DNA of 64,000 nucleotides from Pseudomonas kielensis (GCF_014236655.1 NZ_JACMYG010000028.1:1-64000), one strand, 5' to 3'; counted from the first letter of the stretch, positions 8,273 to 17,793 are shown. Notes: generated by a model not told the origin, from the sequence alone. Numbers and translations: made by a program.

Positions 8273-9205
8273 ATGAGTTCTGCTCTGTCCATCCGGCAGC
8301 TAACCAAAACCTACGGCAACGGTTTCCAGGCCCTGAGTGGTATCGATCTGGATGTCGCTGAAGGTGACTTCTTCGCTTTGCTCGGCCCCAACGGTGCCGG
8401 CAAATCCACCACCATCGGCATTCTCTCGACCCTGGTGAACAAGACCAGTGGCAGCGTGAATATCTTCGGTCACGACCTGGACCGCGACCCGGCCGGGCTC
8501 AAGCGCTGTATCGGCGTGGTGCCCCAGGAGTTCAACTTCAACCAGTTCGAAAAGACCTTCGACATCGTGGTGACCCAGGCCGGTTACTACGGGATTCCGT
8601 CCAAGGTGGCCAAGGAGCGGGCCGAGCAGTACCTGACCCAGCTTGGCCTGTGGGACAAACGCGATGTACCGTCGCGCTCACTGTCTGGCGGCATGAAGCG
8701 CCGGCTGATGATCGCCCGGGCGCTGGTTCACGAGCCGCGCCTGCTGATCCTTGACGAGCCCACTGCCGGCGTTGATATCGAACTGCGTCGCTCGATGTGG
8801 AGCTTTCTCACCGAGCTGAACCAGAAGGGCATCACCATCATCCTCACCACCCACTACCTGGAGGAGGCTGAGCAACTGTGCCGCAACATCGGCATCATCG
8901 ACCACGGCACCATTGTCGAAAACACCAGCATGCGTAATCTGCTCGGCCAGTTGCATGTCGAGACGTTCCTGCTCGACCTCAAGCACGACATGCAGGTGGC
9001 CCCGCAGTTGATCGGCTACCCGAGCCGGCTGATCGACAGTCATACCCTGGAAGTCCAGGTGGATAAAGCGGTGGGCATCACTGCGTTGTTCGCTCAGTTG
9101 GCGACGCAGAACATCGAAGTGTTGAGCCTACGCAATAAAACCAATCGCCTCGAGGAGCTGTTCGTGTCCCTGGTGGAGAAAAATCTGGCGAAGGTGGCCG
9201 TATGA
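8273..9205 (+). CDS. yadG: ABC transporter ATP-binding protein (YadG type)
   Basis: A 310-residue ATPase of the ABC-2/drug-exporter type. Motifs in order: Walker A GPNGAGKST, Q-loop GVVPQEFNF, signature LSGGMKRRL, Walker B LLILDEPTAGVD, switch TTHYLEEAE, and a C-terminal extension of about 80 residues typical of DrrA/NodI/CcmA-like exporters. The start is the ATG at 8273 (MSSALSIRQLTKTYG); upstream in-frame codons lack homology. Its stop overlaps the start of the permease gene by four bases (ATGA), showing translational coupling. E. coli has the same pair as yadGH. The exported substrate is unknown. Confidence 0.88.
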   Translation: MSSALSIRQLTKTYGNGFQALSGIDLDVAEGDFFALLGPNGAGKSTTIGILSTLVNKTSGSVNIFGHDLDRDPAGLKRCIGVVPQEFNFNQFEKTFDIVVTQAGYYGIPSKVAKERAEQYLTQLGLWDKRDVPSRSLSGGMKRRLMIARALVHEPRLLILDEPTAGVDIELRRSMWSFLTELNQKGITIILTTHYLEEAEQLCRNIGIIDHGTIVENTSMRNLLGQLHVETFLLDLKHDMQVAPQLIGYPSRLIDSHTLEVQVDKAVGITALFAQLATQNIEVLSLRNKTNRLEELFVSLVEKNLAKVAV

Positions 9206-9981
9206 GTTCCGAACTGCAACCCAACCTCGTTGCCCTCAACACCATCGTTTACCGTGAAGTCCGCCGGTTTACCCGGATCTGGCCGCAGACCCTGCTGCCG
9301 CCGGCGATCACCATGGTTCTGTACTTCGTGATTTTCGGTAATCTGATCGGCCGGCAGATCGGTGACATGGGTGGCTTCACCTACATGGAGTACATCGTGC
9401 CGGGATTGATCATGATGTCGGTGATCACCAACTCCTACGGCAACGTGGTGTCGAGTTTCTTCGGCAGCAAATTCCAGCGCTCCATTGAAGAGCTGATGGT
9501 GTCACCGGTGTCCCCGCACACCATTCTGATCGGCTACACCCTGGGCGGCGTGCTGCGTGGCTTGATGGTCGGGGTCATCGTGACTTTGCTGTCGTTGTTC
9601 TTCACCGACTTGCAGGTGCATCACCTGGGCGTGACTGTCCTGGTGGTGGTGCTGACAGCCACTATTTTCTCGTTGTTGGGGTTCATCAACGCGGTGTTTG
9701 CACGTAACTTCGACGATATCTCGATTATCCCGACCTTTGTGCTGACTCCCCTGACTTACCTGGGCGGGGTGTTCTACTCCATCAGCCTGCTGCCGCCATT
9801 CTGGCAGACGGTGTCGCTGGCCAACCCGGTGCTGCACATGGTCAACGCCTTCCGCTACGGCATTCTTGGCGTGTCGGACATCAAGATCAGCATCGCCATC
9901 ACCTTCATGCTGGTGGCCACCGTGGTGCTGTATGTCGGTTGTGCACGGTTGCTTGTCAGTGGTCGCGGGATGCGCACCTGA
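9202..9981 (+). CDS. yadH: ABC-2 type transporter permease (YadH type)
   Basis: A 259-residue integral membrane protein with about six hydrophobic segments and the ABC-2 permease features: a polar N-terminus, a central SIEELMVSPVSP loop, and the LTYLGGVFYSISLLPPFW motif near residue 190. It forms the membrane half of the exporter with the ATPase just upstream, the genes overlapping by four bases. A bidirectional terminator follows directly. Confidence 0.88.
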   Translation: MSSELQPNLVALNTIVYREVRRFTRIWPQTLLPPAITMVLYFVIFGNLIGRQIGDMGGFTYMEYIVPGLIMMSVITNSYGNVVSSFFGSKFQRSIEELMVSPVSPHTILIGYTLGGVLRGLMVGVIVTLLSLFFTDLQVHHLGVTVLVVVLTATIFSLLGFINAVFARNFDDISIIPTFVLTPLTYLGGVFYSISLLPPFWQTVSLANPVLHMVNAFRYGILGVSDIKISIAITFMLVATVVLYVGCARLLVSGRGMRT

Positions 9982-10001
9982 TACCGTCACTCGGTGACAA
10001 C

Positions 10002-10032
10002 AAAAAACGGCACCTCAGGAGGTGCCGTTTTT
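10002..10032. terminator. Bidirectional terminator
   Basis: An 8-bp stem (CGGCACCT / AGGTGCCG) with a four-base loop, preceded by six A and followed by five T. It lies between the convergent yadH and DUF2062 genes and can serve both. Confidence 0.85.
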
Positions 10033-10553
10033 CATTTGGTCCGTCGGGCTTTCTTGCGTCGCGTCCACTGCCGGCCGACCCACCAACGCCAGTAGGTCAT
10101 GGTCATGCAGTAAGCCAGGGCGCCGAGCACCAGGCCGGCCACCACCGAACCCAGCAGGAACGGTTGCCACAGCGTTGACAGTTCGCCGCTGATCCATTCC
10201 CAGGTCAGCTCCTCCGGCAGGCTGCGGGCGGGGACATTCATCAGCCAGGCGCCAGTCTGGTAGGTACAGAAAAACACCACCGGCATGGTGATCGGGTTGG
10301 TCAGCCAGACCAGGCTCACCGCGATCGGAATGTTTCCGCGCACCGAAATTGCCAGTGCCGCGGCCACCAGCATCTGCATGGGGATCGGCAAAAAGGCGGC
10401 AAACAGGCCCACGGCCATGGCTCGGGCTACAGAGTGGCGGTTGAGGTGCCAGAGGTTCGGGTCATGCAGCAGGGTGCCGAGAAAGCGTAAGGACTTGTGT
10501 TCCCTGATGCTGCTCGGGTCTGGCATGTAACGTTTGAATAAGCGCCGGGGCAT
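10032..10553 (-). CDS. DUF2062 domain membrane protein
   Basis: A 173-residue protein with about three hydrophobic segments (around residues 45-70, 78-98 and 130-155) and a basic C-terminus (RRKKARRTK). The conserved DUF2062 pattern of small residues and prolines is visible (AFLPIPMQM, WLTNPITMPVVF). It is probably in the inner membrane. Function is unknown; in other proteobacteria the domain is sometimes found near glycosyltransferases. It ends at the bidirectional terminator and is divergent from comEC. Confidence 0.8.
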   Translation of the reverse strand: MPRRLFKRYMPDPSSIREHKSLRFLGTLLHDPNLWHLNRHSVARAMAVGLFAAFLPIPMQMLVAAALAISVRGNIPIAVSLVWLTNPITMPVVFFCTYQTGAWLMNVPARSLPEELTWEWISGELSTLWQPFLLGSVVAGLVLGALAYCMTMTYWRWWVGRQWTRRKKARRTK

Positions 10554-10688
10554 AGGGCTTCTCGGTCAGTTCAGGCGGCAAGTATGCCCGGATTCGAGGA
10601 AACGCCCATTCAGACTTTGTGACAATTAATAAATGCGCGGCATCGTGACTCGGCTAATCCAAGAGAGGGAACTCTCAAGGACGGGCTT

Positions 10689-12929
10689 ATGCGCACAGGG
10701 ATGTTGGCGCTCGCGCTGGGTCTGTTGACCCTGGTTTTTTTGCCGGCCTTACCACCGGTCGGGATGTTGCTGGCGATGGTGTTGCTGGCGTTGATGCTGT
10801 TGCCGTTTCGCACCTATCCGCTGGCGTTTTTTCTGTTGGGCCTGGTGTGGGCCTGTATCAGTGCGCAGTGGGCACTCGATGACCGTCTGGCGCCGGAGCT
10901 CGACGGCCAGACTCGCTGGATTGAAGGCCGGGTCGTCGGCTTGCCCCAATACTCGCCAGGGGTAGTGCGTTTTGAATTGGCCGATGCCCGGGCGCGGCGT
11001 ACCGAGGTGCCGACGTTGCTCCGGCTGGCCTGGTATGACGGGCCACGGGTCAACAGCGGCGAACGCTGGCGGCTGGCCGTGACGCTCAAGCGGCCAGTGG
11101 GCCTGCTCAACCCCCATGCTTTTGATTACGAGGCCTGGCTGTTGGCGCAACGCATCGGTGCCACGGCCACCGTCAAGGACGGACACCGTCTGCAGTCTGC
11201 GCAATGGGCCTGGCGCGACGCGGTTCGCCAGCGCTTGCTGGCCGTCGACGCCCAAGGCCGGGAGGGGGCGCTGGCGGCGTTGGTGCTGGGCGACAGCTCT
11301 GGGTTGAGCCGTGCCGACTGGCAGGTCTTGCAGGACACCGGCACCGTGCACTTGCTGGTGATATCCGGACAGCACGTGGGTTTGCTGGCGGGGATGGTCT
11401 ATCTGCTGGTTGCGGGCCTCGCGCGGTATGGCCTGTGGCCGCAGCGCCTGGCGTGGTTGCCCTGGGCCTGTGGCCTGGCGTTCGCCGCAGCGCTGGGCTA
11501 TGGGCTGCTGGCCGGATTCGAGGTGCCCGTGCGCAGGGCCTGCGTGATGATCGGCCTGGTGTTGTTATGGCGCCTGCGCTTTCGCCATCTGGGGGCCTGG
11601 TGGCCCTGGCTGCTGGCGCTGAATGCGGTGCTGCTGCTGGACCCATTGGCCAGTCTGCGCCCGGGGTTCTGGCTGTCGTTTGCCGCGGTGGCGGTGCTGA
11701 TCTTCACCTTTGGCGGGCGACTGGGGCCGTGGCGCTGGTGGCAAACCTGGACCCGCGCCCAGTGGCTGATTGCGCTTGGCTTAGGTCCGGTGCTGTTGAT
11801 CCTCAACCTGCCCATCAGCCTCACCGGTCCCTTGGTCAATCTGCTGGCCGTGCCCTGGATCAGCCTGCTGGTCCTGCCACCCGCCTTGCTGGGGACGTTG
11901 TTGCTGCCGGTGCCCTATGTCGGGGAGGGGCTGTTGTGGCTGGCTGGCGGCTTGCTCGATGGGTTGTTCAGTGCACTGAGCTGGGTGGCAGGGAAACTGC
12001 CGGCCTGGGTGGCGCCAGCAGTGCCTTTGTGGGCCTGGGCGATCGCTGTGCTGGGCGCGGTATTGCTGTTGCTGCCCAAGGGGGTGCCGTTGCGGCCACT
12101 TGGTTGGCCGATGTTGCTGCTGCTGGTGTTCGCGCCGCCCCGGGTGGTGCCCGAGGGCCGGGCCGAAGTCTGGCAGCTGGATGTCGGCCAGGGCCTGGCG
12201 ATTGTGGTGCGTACCCGGCAACACACCTTGCTCTATGACACGGGGCCGGGTTTTCGCGGGTTTGACCTCGGCGCGCAAGTGGTCCTGCCGGCGTTGCGCA
12301 AGTTCGGTGTCCGCCACCTGGACCTGATGTTGATCAGTCACGCCCATGCCGATCATGCCGGGGGCGCACGCTCAATCTGGCGTGGCCTGCCGGTCAGGCA
12401 AGTCATCAGCGGCGAACCGCAGGATCTGCCGAATGAATTGCGTGCGTTGCCCTGTGCCAGTGGCAAGCAGTGGGAGTGGGACGGTGTGCGTTTTACCCTG
12501 TGGCATTGGTCTGGGGCGACTGACAGCAATCAGAATTCCTGCGTGTTGCAGATTGAGGCCAACGGTGAGCGCTTGCTGCTGACCGGCGATATTGACGCCC
12601 GTGCCGAGCGGGTGTTGCTCGATTCGCCGCTGGCGGTCAGCAGCCATTGGCTGCAAGCGCCGCACCACGGTAGCCGCAGCTCCTCGTCCGAGGCGTTTGT
12701 CCGTGCGCTGGCGCCCCAGGGGGTGCTGATTTCCCGGGGGCACGGCAACAGCTTCGGTCATCCCCATCCCCAGGTGGTCGAGCGCTATCAACGCCTGGGT
12801 GTGCAGATCTATGACAGTGCCGAGCACGGCGCGGTGCGCCTGCTTCTGGGGGAGTTCACGGCGCCGCAGGCGATGCGTCGCGCCGCGCGTTTCTGGCGCA
12901 GTGCGCCGTCTGTCAGCCCTGCGCCCTGA
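10689..12929 (+). CDS. comEC: ComEC/Rec2 family DNA internalisation protein
   Basis: A 746-residue protein of normal length for the family. It has an N-terminal hydrophobic part with a DUF4131-like soluble domain (about residues 40-170) and a central multi-helix competence domain (about 220-480) beginning near HLLVISGQHVGLLAGM. A C-terminal metallo-beta-lactamase domain carries HAHADHAGG, the later TGDID and PHHGSRSS. Known role in the family: channel for single-stranded DNA across the inner membrane during transformation, with a nuclease-like domain. All expected metal ligands are visible and the frame is intact. It sits upstream of exbB, as in other pseudomonads. Whether this organism is naturally transformable is not shown. 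Confidence 0.9.
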   Translation: MRTGMLALALGLLTLVFLPALPPVGMLLAMVLLALMLLPFRTYPLAFFLLGLVWACISAQWALDDRLAPELDGQTRWIEGRVVGLPQYSPGVVRFELADARARRTEVPTLLRLAWYDGPRVNSGERWRLAVTLKRPVGLLNPHAFDYEAWLLAQRIGATATVKDGHRLQSAQWAWRDAVRQRLLAVDAQGREGALAALVLGDSSGLSRADWQVLQDTGTVHLLVISGQHVGLLAGMVYLLVAGLARYGLWPQRLAWLPWACGLAFAAALGYGLLAGFEVPVRRACVMIGLVLLWRLRFRHLGAWWPWLLALNAVLLLDPLASLRPGFWLSFAAVAVLIFTFGGRLGPWRWWQTWTRAQWLIALGLGPVLLILNLPISLTGPLVNLLAVPWISLLVLPPALLGTLLLPVPYVGEGLLWLAGGLLDGLFSALSWVAGKLPAWVAPAVPLWAWAIAVLGAVLLLLPKGVPLRPLGWPMLLLLVFAPPRVVPEGRAEVWQLDVGQGLAIVVRTRQHTLLYDTGPGFRGFDLGAQVVLPALRKFGVRHLDLMLISHAHADHAGGARSIWRGLPVRQVISGEPQDLPNELRALPCASGKQWEWDGVRFTLWHWSGATDSNQNSCVLQIEANGERLLLTGDIDARAERVLLDSPLAVSSHWLQAPHHGSRSSSSEAFVRALAPQGVLISRGHGNSFGHPHPQVVERYQRLGVQIYDSAEHGAVRLLLGEFTAPQAMRRAARFWRSAPSVSPAP

Positions 12930-13034
12930 GGCGGCCCGGACTGGTGTCATGGCCGGGCACGGTCGTCGGCGGGCCCGGTCTCTACGGCCTGTCTGTATGC
13001 TAAAGTGGCGCACTTTTTCGAGGGGACTGTCACT

Positions 13035-13670
13035 GTGTGGGAATTGGTCAAATCCGGCGGCTGGATGATGTTGCCGATCATTTTGAGTTCGATCGCTGCA
13101 TTGGGCATTGTTGCCGAGCGCCTGTGGACCCTGCGGGCCAGCCGTGTGACCCCGGAGCATTTGCTCGGGCAGGTCTGGGTGTGGATCAAGGACAAGCAAC
13201 TCAATAAGGAAAAACTCAAGGAACTGCGCGCCAACTCGCCGCTGGGGGAAATCCTCGCCGCGGGCCTGGCCAACTCCAAGCATGGTCGCGAGATCATGAA
13301 GGAGTGCATCGAAGAGGCTGCCGCCCGGGTCATTCATGAGCTGGAGCGCTATATCAATGCACTCGGCACCATTGCTGCCATGGCGCCATTGCTGGGGCTG
13401 CTGGGTACGGTGCTGGGCATGATCGATATCTTCAGCTCGTTCATGGGCTCGGGCATGACCACCAACGCCGCGGTGCTGGCCGGTGGTATCTCCAAAGCCT
13501 TGATCACCACCGCCGCAGGCCTGATGGTGGGGATTCCGTCGGTATTCTTCCACCGGTTCCTGCAGCGCCGCATCGATGAACTGGTGGTCGGCATGGAGCA
13601 GGAGGCGATCAAGCTGGTTGAAGTGGTGCAGGGCGACCGTGACGTTGACCTGACCGAGGGCAAAGCGTGA
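13035..13670 (+). CDS. exbB: ExbB/TolQ/MotA-type proton channel subunit
   Basis: A 211-residue inner-membrane protein that, with the ExbD-like partner, would convert proton-motive force to work on an outer-membrane or envelope system. Hydrophobic segments lie near residues 12-32, 113-135 and 158-180. The family core GTIAAMAPLLGLLGTVLGMI is present, and TTAAGLMVGIPSV forms the last helix. I chose the GTG at 13035 (VWELVKSGG) because it has the ribosome-binding site GAGGGG and fits the family N-terminus; an in-frame codon at 13005 is less likely. It overlaps exbD by four bases. It leads the lipid A/envelope block, so a TonB- or Tol-like role is inferred but unproven. Confidence 0.9.
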   Translation: MWELVKSGGWMMLPIILSSIAALGIVAERLWTLRASRVTPEHLLGQVWVWIKDKQLNKEKLKELRANSPLGEILAAGLANSKHGREIMKECIEEAAARVIHELERYINALGTIAAMAPLLGLLGTVLGMIDIFSSFMGSGMTTNAAVLAGGISKALITTAAGLMVGIPSVFFHRFLQRRIDELVVGMEQEAIKLVEVVQGDRDVDLTEGKA

Positions 13671-14095
13671 AATTCCGCCGCAAACCACGGGAGAATGTGG
13701 ACATCAACCTGGCGTCGCTGATCGACGTGGTGTTTATCCTGCTGCTGTTTTTCGTCGTGACCACCACTTTCACCCGGGAAACCCAACTGCGGGTCGACTT
13801 GCCGGAAGCGGTCAGCGGCTCGCCGGCCGAAGACCAGCAGGCCAAGCAACTGGACGTCGCCATCAGCGCCGACGGGACGTTCTCGGTGAACAACCAGGTG
13901 CTGCCCAAGAACGACCTGGCCAGCGTGATCGATGCGCTGAAAAAAGAGTCCAATGGCGACACCAACCTGCCGCTGTCCATCAGCGCCGATGGCAAGACCC
14001 AGCACCAGGCGGTCATCACCGCCATGGACGCCGCCGGCAAGCTGGGGTTCACCCATTTGCGCATGACCACTGTTGAGGCGGCTCCGGCACCCTGA
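13667..14095 (+). CDS. exbD: ExbD/TolR family protein
   Basis: A 142-residue single-pass protein. A short basic N-terminus (MKFRRKPRENVD) precedes the membrane helix INLASLIDVVFILLLFFVV, which contains the conserved Asp needed for proton use, and then a periplasmic domain. It starts with GTG inside the end of exbB and ends one base into lpxK, so exbB-exbD-lpxK are translationally coupled. Confidence 0.9.
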   Translation: MKFRRKPRENVDINLASLIDVVFILLLFFVVTTTFTRETQLRVDLPEAVSGSPAEDQQAKQLDVAISADGTFSVNNQVLPKNDLASVIDALKKESNGDTNLPLSISADGKTQHQAVITAMDAAGKLGFTHLRMTTVEAAPAP

Positions 14096-15105
14096 TGGCC
14101 ATGTCCGATCGATTGCTCACTGCGTGGTACGCCGGTCATCCGGCGCTCAAAGTCTTGTGGCCACTGGAGTGGTTGTACCGGCGCGTGGTCACGGCCAAGC
14201 GCCAGCGGTTCCTGGCGGGCGAAGGCGAGATCTACCAGCCCCCGGTGCCGCTGATCGTGGTCGGCAATATCACCGTCGGGGGTACCGGCAAGACACCATT
14301 GATTCTGTGGATGATCGAACACTGCCAGCGCGCCGGCCTGCGGGTCGGGGTGGTCAGTCGCGGCTACGGGGCGACGCCGCCCCAAATGCCCTGGCGGGTC
14401 GAGGCGCAACAGACTGCCGCAGTGGCCGGCGATGAGCCGCTGCTGATCGTCCAGCGTACCGGCGTGCCTTTGATGATCGACCCGGACCGCAGCCGTGCCG
14501 TCCAGGCGTTGCTGGCCACCGAGCCGCTGGACCTGATTCTTTCTGACGACGGCATGCAGCATTACCGCCTGGCGCGCGACCTGGAACTGGTGCTGATCGA
14601 TGCGGCGCGCGGCCTGGGCAATCGTCGTTGCCTGCCGGCGGGGCCGTTGCGCGAGCCGGTGGAGCGTCTGCAAAGCGTCGATGCGGTGCTGTTCAACGGC
14701 GCCCTGGCCGATGCCGACGAGGGTTTTGCATTCCGCTTGCAACCCACAGCGCTGGTCAACCTGCTGACCGGTGAACGCCGCGGCCTCGAGTATTTCCCCG
14801 CGGGGCAGGCGTTGCACGCAGTGGCCGGGATCGGCAATCCGCAACGTTTCTTCACTACCCTTGAAACGCTACACTGGCAGCCTGTGTCACATGCGTTTGC
14901 CGACCACGCGCAATACAGCGCGGCGGCCTTGAATTTCACGCCATCGCTGCCACTGGTCATGACGGAAAAGGATGCGGTGAAATGCCGAGCCTTTGCTGCT
15001 GCCGACTGGTGGTACCTGGCGGTCGATGCTGCGCCTTCACCGGCTTTCGTGGCCTGGTTCGATACGCAGTTGATGCGGCTGTTGCCCGCACGTCTTTTGC
15101 CTTAA
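14095..15105 (+). CDS. lpxK: Tetraacyldisaccharide 4'-kinase
   Basis: A 336-residue kinase that phosphorylates the 4' position of the lipid A disaccharide precursor at the inner membrane. The P-loop GNITVGGTGKTP lies at about residues 58-69, and the conserved LSDDGMQHYRLARDLEL and ADHAQYS segments follow. Length matches the family. The ATG shares one base with the exbD stop. Downstream genes ycaR and kdsB keep the usual order, placing lipid A and Kdo supply in one transcript. Confidence 0.93.
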   Translation: MAMSDRLLTAWYAGHPALKVLWPLEWLYRRVVTAKRQRFLAGEGEIYQPPVPLIVVGNITVGGTGKTPLILWMIEHCQRAGLRVGVVSRGYGATPPQMPWRVEAQQTAAVAGDEPLLIVQRTGVPLMIDPDRSRAVQALLATEPLDLILSDDGMQHYRLARDLELVLIDAARGLGNRRCLPAGPLREPVERLQSVDAVLFNGALADADEGFAFRLQPTALVNLLTGERRGLEYFPAGQALHAVAGIGNPQRFFTTLETLHWQPVSHAFADHAQYSAAALNFTPSLPLVMTEKDAVKCRAFAAADWWYLAVDAAPSPAFVAWFDTQLMRLLPARLLP

Positions 15106-15128
15106 AACGCTTTTTCCAGGGAGTTTTC

Positions 15129-15314
15129 ATGGACACCAAATTGCTCGACATCCTCGCCTGCCCGATCTGCAAAGGTCCGCTCAAGCTCAGCGCCGACAAG
15201 ACCGAACTGATCAGCAAGGGTGCTGGCCTGGCATTTCCGATTCGTGATGGCATTCCGGTCATGCTGGAAACCGAAGCCCGTACCCTGACCACCGAAGAGC
15301 GCCTGGACAAATGA
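15129..15314 (+). CDS. ycaR: Trm112-like zinc-ribbon protein YcaR
   Basis: A 61-residue protein of the Trm112/YcaR family. The CxxC motif in LACPICKGPL and the central GLAFPIRDGIPVML are diagnostic; the second cysteine pair of the eukaryotic form is absent, as usual in bacteria. The ATG at 15129 follows AGGGAG. Its stop overlaps the kdsB start by four bases. Role unknown in bacteria; conserved between lpxK and kdsB. Confidence 0.9.
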   Translation: MDTKLLDILACPICKGPLKLSADKTELISKGAGLAFPIRDGIPVMLETEARTLTTEERLDK

Positions 15315-16075
15315 GTCACGCGTTCACGGTGGTGATTCCGGCGCGATTTGCCTCCACGCGCCTGCCAGGCAAGCCCCTGCAGATGATTGCCGGCAAGCCG
15401 ATGGTCCAGCATGTCTGGGAACAGGCGCGCAAAAGTGCCGCCCAGCGAGTGGTGATCGCCACTGACGACGCGCGCATTGTCGAGGCCTGCCAGGCCTTTG
15501 GGGGTGAAGTGGTGATGACCCGGGTCGACCACAACTCCGGCACTGACCGCCTGGCCGAGGTCGCCAGCCAACTGGGTCTGGCGCCAGATGCCATTGTGGT
15601 CAATGTCCAGGGCGACGAGCCATTGATTCCGCCGAGCGTGATCGACCAGGTCGCCGCCAACCTGGCAGCCCATGCCGAAGCGGGCATGGCGACCCTGGCC
15701 GAACCGATCGAAGACCTTGAAACCCTGTTCAACACCAATGTGGTCAAGGTCGTCAGCGACCTCAATGGCCTGGCGTTGACCTTCAGCCGGGCGACCCTGC
15801 CGTGGGCGCGCGACCAGTTCGCCAAGAACCAGACGCAAATGCCCGAGGGTGTGCCGTACCGCCGTCATATCGGGATCTACGCCTACCGTGCCGGCTTCCT
15901 GCATGACTTCGTCAGCTGGGGCCCCTGCTGGCTGGAAGACACCGAGTGCCTGGAGCAACTGCGCGCACTCTGGCATGGCGTGCGAATCCATGTCGCCGAT
16001 GCCCTCATTGCCCCGCCAGCGGGGGTCGACACCCTTGAAGACCTCGAGCGCGTCCGTCGCCTGCTGGAGGCCTGA
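15311..16075 (+). CDS. kdsB: 3-deoxy-manno-octulosonate cytidylyltransferase
   Basis: A 254-residue CMP-Kdo synthetase activating Kdo for lipopolysaccharide inner core. Signature segments are VIPARFASTRLPGKPL at the N-terminus, ATDDARI, VNVQGDEP (about residue 97) and YRRHIGIYAYRAGFL. Length is typical. The start overlaps ycaR and the stop overlaps the phosphatase gene by one base, so it is part of the coupled envelope operon. Confidence 0.94.
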   Translation: MSHAFTVVIPARFASTRLPGKPLQMIAGKPMVQHVWEQARKSAAQRVVIATDDARIVEACQAFGGEVVMTRVDHNSGTDRLAEVASQLGLAPDAIVVNVQGDEPLIPPSVIDQVAANLAAHAEAGMATLAEPIEDLETLFNTNVVKVVSDLNGLALTFSRATLPWARDQFAKNQTQMPEGVPYRRHIGIYAYRAGFLHDFVSWGPCWLEDTECLEQLRALWHGVRIHVADALIAPPAGVDTLEDLERVRRLLEA

Positions 16076-16539
16076 TGCGGGTTCTGTTTGTCTGCCTGGG
16101 CAATATCTGCCGTTCGCCGACGGCCGAGGGCGTACTGCGGCATAAATTACGTACCGCCGGATTGACCGGGCAGGTCGACGTGGCTTCTGCCGGCACCGGC
16201 GACTGGCATGTCGGCAATCCGCCGGACAAGCGCAGCCAGGCCGCGGCGTTGCGCCGTGGCTACGACCTGTCGGCGCAGCGGGCGCAACAGGTGACGCGGG
16301 CCGACTTCTCCAGCTACGACCTGATCCTGGCCATGGACCAGAGCAACCTGCGCAACCTCAAGGCCCTGCAGCCGGCCCAGGGCAAGGCCGAGCTGGACCT
16401 GTTCCTGCGTCGTTATCAGTCGAGTGTCGATGACGTGCCGGATCCTTATTACGACGGTGAGCATGGCTTCGAACAGGTACTGGACCTGATCGAGCAGGCC
16501 TGCGATTTGCTGGTGATTGAATTGAAGGGACGCTTATGA
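16075..16539 (+). CDS. Low-molecular-weight protein-tyrosine phosphatase
   Basis: A 154-residue phosphatase. The P-loop CLGNICRSPTAEGV supplies the nucleophile Cys and the Arg at the start of the protein, and the general acid Asp is in VPDPYYDG near residue 122. Members of this family act on protein phosphotyrosine in regulation of polysaccharide production, but the pseudomonad copy in the kdsB-murB cluster has no assigned substrate that I know. It overlaps both neighbours. Confidence 0.92.
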   Translation: MRVLFVCLGNICRSPTAEGVLRHKLRTAGLTGQVDVASAGTGDWHVGNPPDKRSQAAALRRGYDLSAQRAQQVTRADFSSYDLILAMDQSNLRNLKALQPAQGKAELDLFLRRYQSSVDDVPDPYYDGEHGFEQVLDLIEQACDLLVIELKGRL

Positions 16540-17555
16540 CTTTGCACCTGCAGTCGCAGGTTTCGCTCAAACCATTCAACAGCTTTGGCGTGGACGTGCG
16601 TGCGCAACTGTTCGCCGAGGCCCGTAGCGATGCCGACGTTCGCCAGGCGCTGGCGTATGCCGACGAGCACGGGCTGCCATTGTTGGTGATTGGGGCGGGC
16701 AGCAATCTGCTGCTGACGGCGGATATCCAGGCGCTGGTGCTGCGCATGGCCACTCGCGGTATTCGCCAGTTGAGCGACGACGGCACGCGGGTGGTGATCG
16801 AGGCCGAGGCCGGCGAAGCCTGGCACCCCTTTGTACAGTGGACGCTGGCGCAGGGCTTGTCGGGCCTTGAAAACCTCAGCCTGATTCCCGGTACGGTAGG
16901 GGCGGCGCCGATGCAGAACATCGGGGCCTATGGGGTGGAGATCAAGGACGTGTTCGCCGGGTTGACGGCCCTCGATCGCCAGACCGGCGAGCTGCGGGAT
17001 TTCACCCTGGCCGAATGCAACTTCGCTTACCGCGACAGCCTGTTCAAACAACAGGTTGGCCGCTGGTTGATCCTGCGGGTGCGGTTTGCCCTGGACCGGG
17101 TCGAGCATTTGCACCTGGAGTACGGCCCGGTGCGCCAGCGCCTGACCGAGCAGGGCATCGAGCAGCCAAGCGCCAGTGATGTCAGTCAGGCGATTTGCAG
17201 CATTCGCAGTGAGAAGTTGCCTGACCCGGCGGTGCTCGGCAACGCCGGCAGCTTTTTCAAGAATCCGGTGGTCGGCGCCCAGCTCGCTGCACACATCCGC
17301 CTCGCGCACCCGGGCCTGGTCGGTTATCCGCAAGCTGATGGCCAGGTCAAGCTGGCGGCTGGCTGGTTGATCGAGCAAGCGGGCTGGAAAGGTTTTCGTG
17401 AAGGCGACGCCGGGGTGCACCGCTTGCAATCGCTGGTGCTGGTCAACTACGGCGGCGCCACCGGGCTTGAACTGCTCGAACTGGCGCAGCGGATCCAGAA
17501 AGACATACTCGAGCGTTTTAATGTCGAGCTGGAAATGGAACCGAATCGCTATTGA
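16536..17555 (+). CDS. murB: UDP-N-acetylenolpyruvoylglucosamine reductase
   Basis: A 339-residue FAD enzyme that completes UDP-MurNAc synthesis in the cytoplasm. The N-terminal FAD domain has GAGSNLLL, and LIPGTVGAAPMQNIGAYG is the family hallmark. NAGSFFKNP contains the conserved serine proton donor (about residue 238), and the E. coli-like C-terminal insertion is present (type I). It is the last gene of the comEC/exbB to murB run and is followed by a strong terminator. Confidence 0.94.
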   Translation: MTLHLQSQVSLKPFNSFGVDVRAQLFAEARSDADVRQALAYADEHGLPLLVIGAGSNLLLTADIQALVLRMATRGIRQLSDDGTRVVIEAEAGEAWHPFVQWTLAQGLSGLENLSLIPGTVGAAPMQNIGAYGVEIKDVFAGLTALDRQTGELRDFTLAECNFAYRDSLFKQQVGRWLILRVRFALDRVEHLHLEYGPVRQRLTEQGIEQPSASDVSQAICSIRSEKLPDPAVLGNAGSFFKNPVVGAQLAAHIRLAHPGLVGYPQADGQVKLAAGWLIEQAGWKGFREGDAGVHRLQSLVLVNYGGATGLELLELAQRIQKDILERFNVELEMEPNRY

Positions 17556-17580
17556 GCTACGCTTGAACGCTGAACCCAGA

Positions 17581-17614
17581 GCCCTGCACGCCCTAATGGT
17601 TGCAGGGCTTTTTT
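17581..17614 (+). terminator. Terminator after murB
   Basis: An 8-bp stem GCCCTGCA / TGCAGGGC with a 12-base loop and six T. It ends the envelope operon. Confidence 0.9.
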
Positions 17615-17793
17615 GTTAATGATCAGTTAACGTGATCTTCTGACGATGTTTTCCTTTGCTCCAACAAAGGCCCGGTGAAGACCCATCTTCACAAGAGAGC
17701 CCATCAGCCTGAGTCGATCTGCGTGTTCCGAACCCTCGCTACAGCGCGGCAGATAACTCGACCCCATAACCTCATGCATATGCGGGCGTGCCC

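Noticed and set aside
10749..12356. Overlapping minus-strand frames within comEC.
   Set aside because: Codon-bias shadows in a high-GC gene with a complete ComEC domain order.
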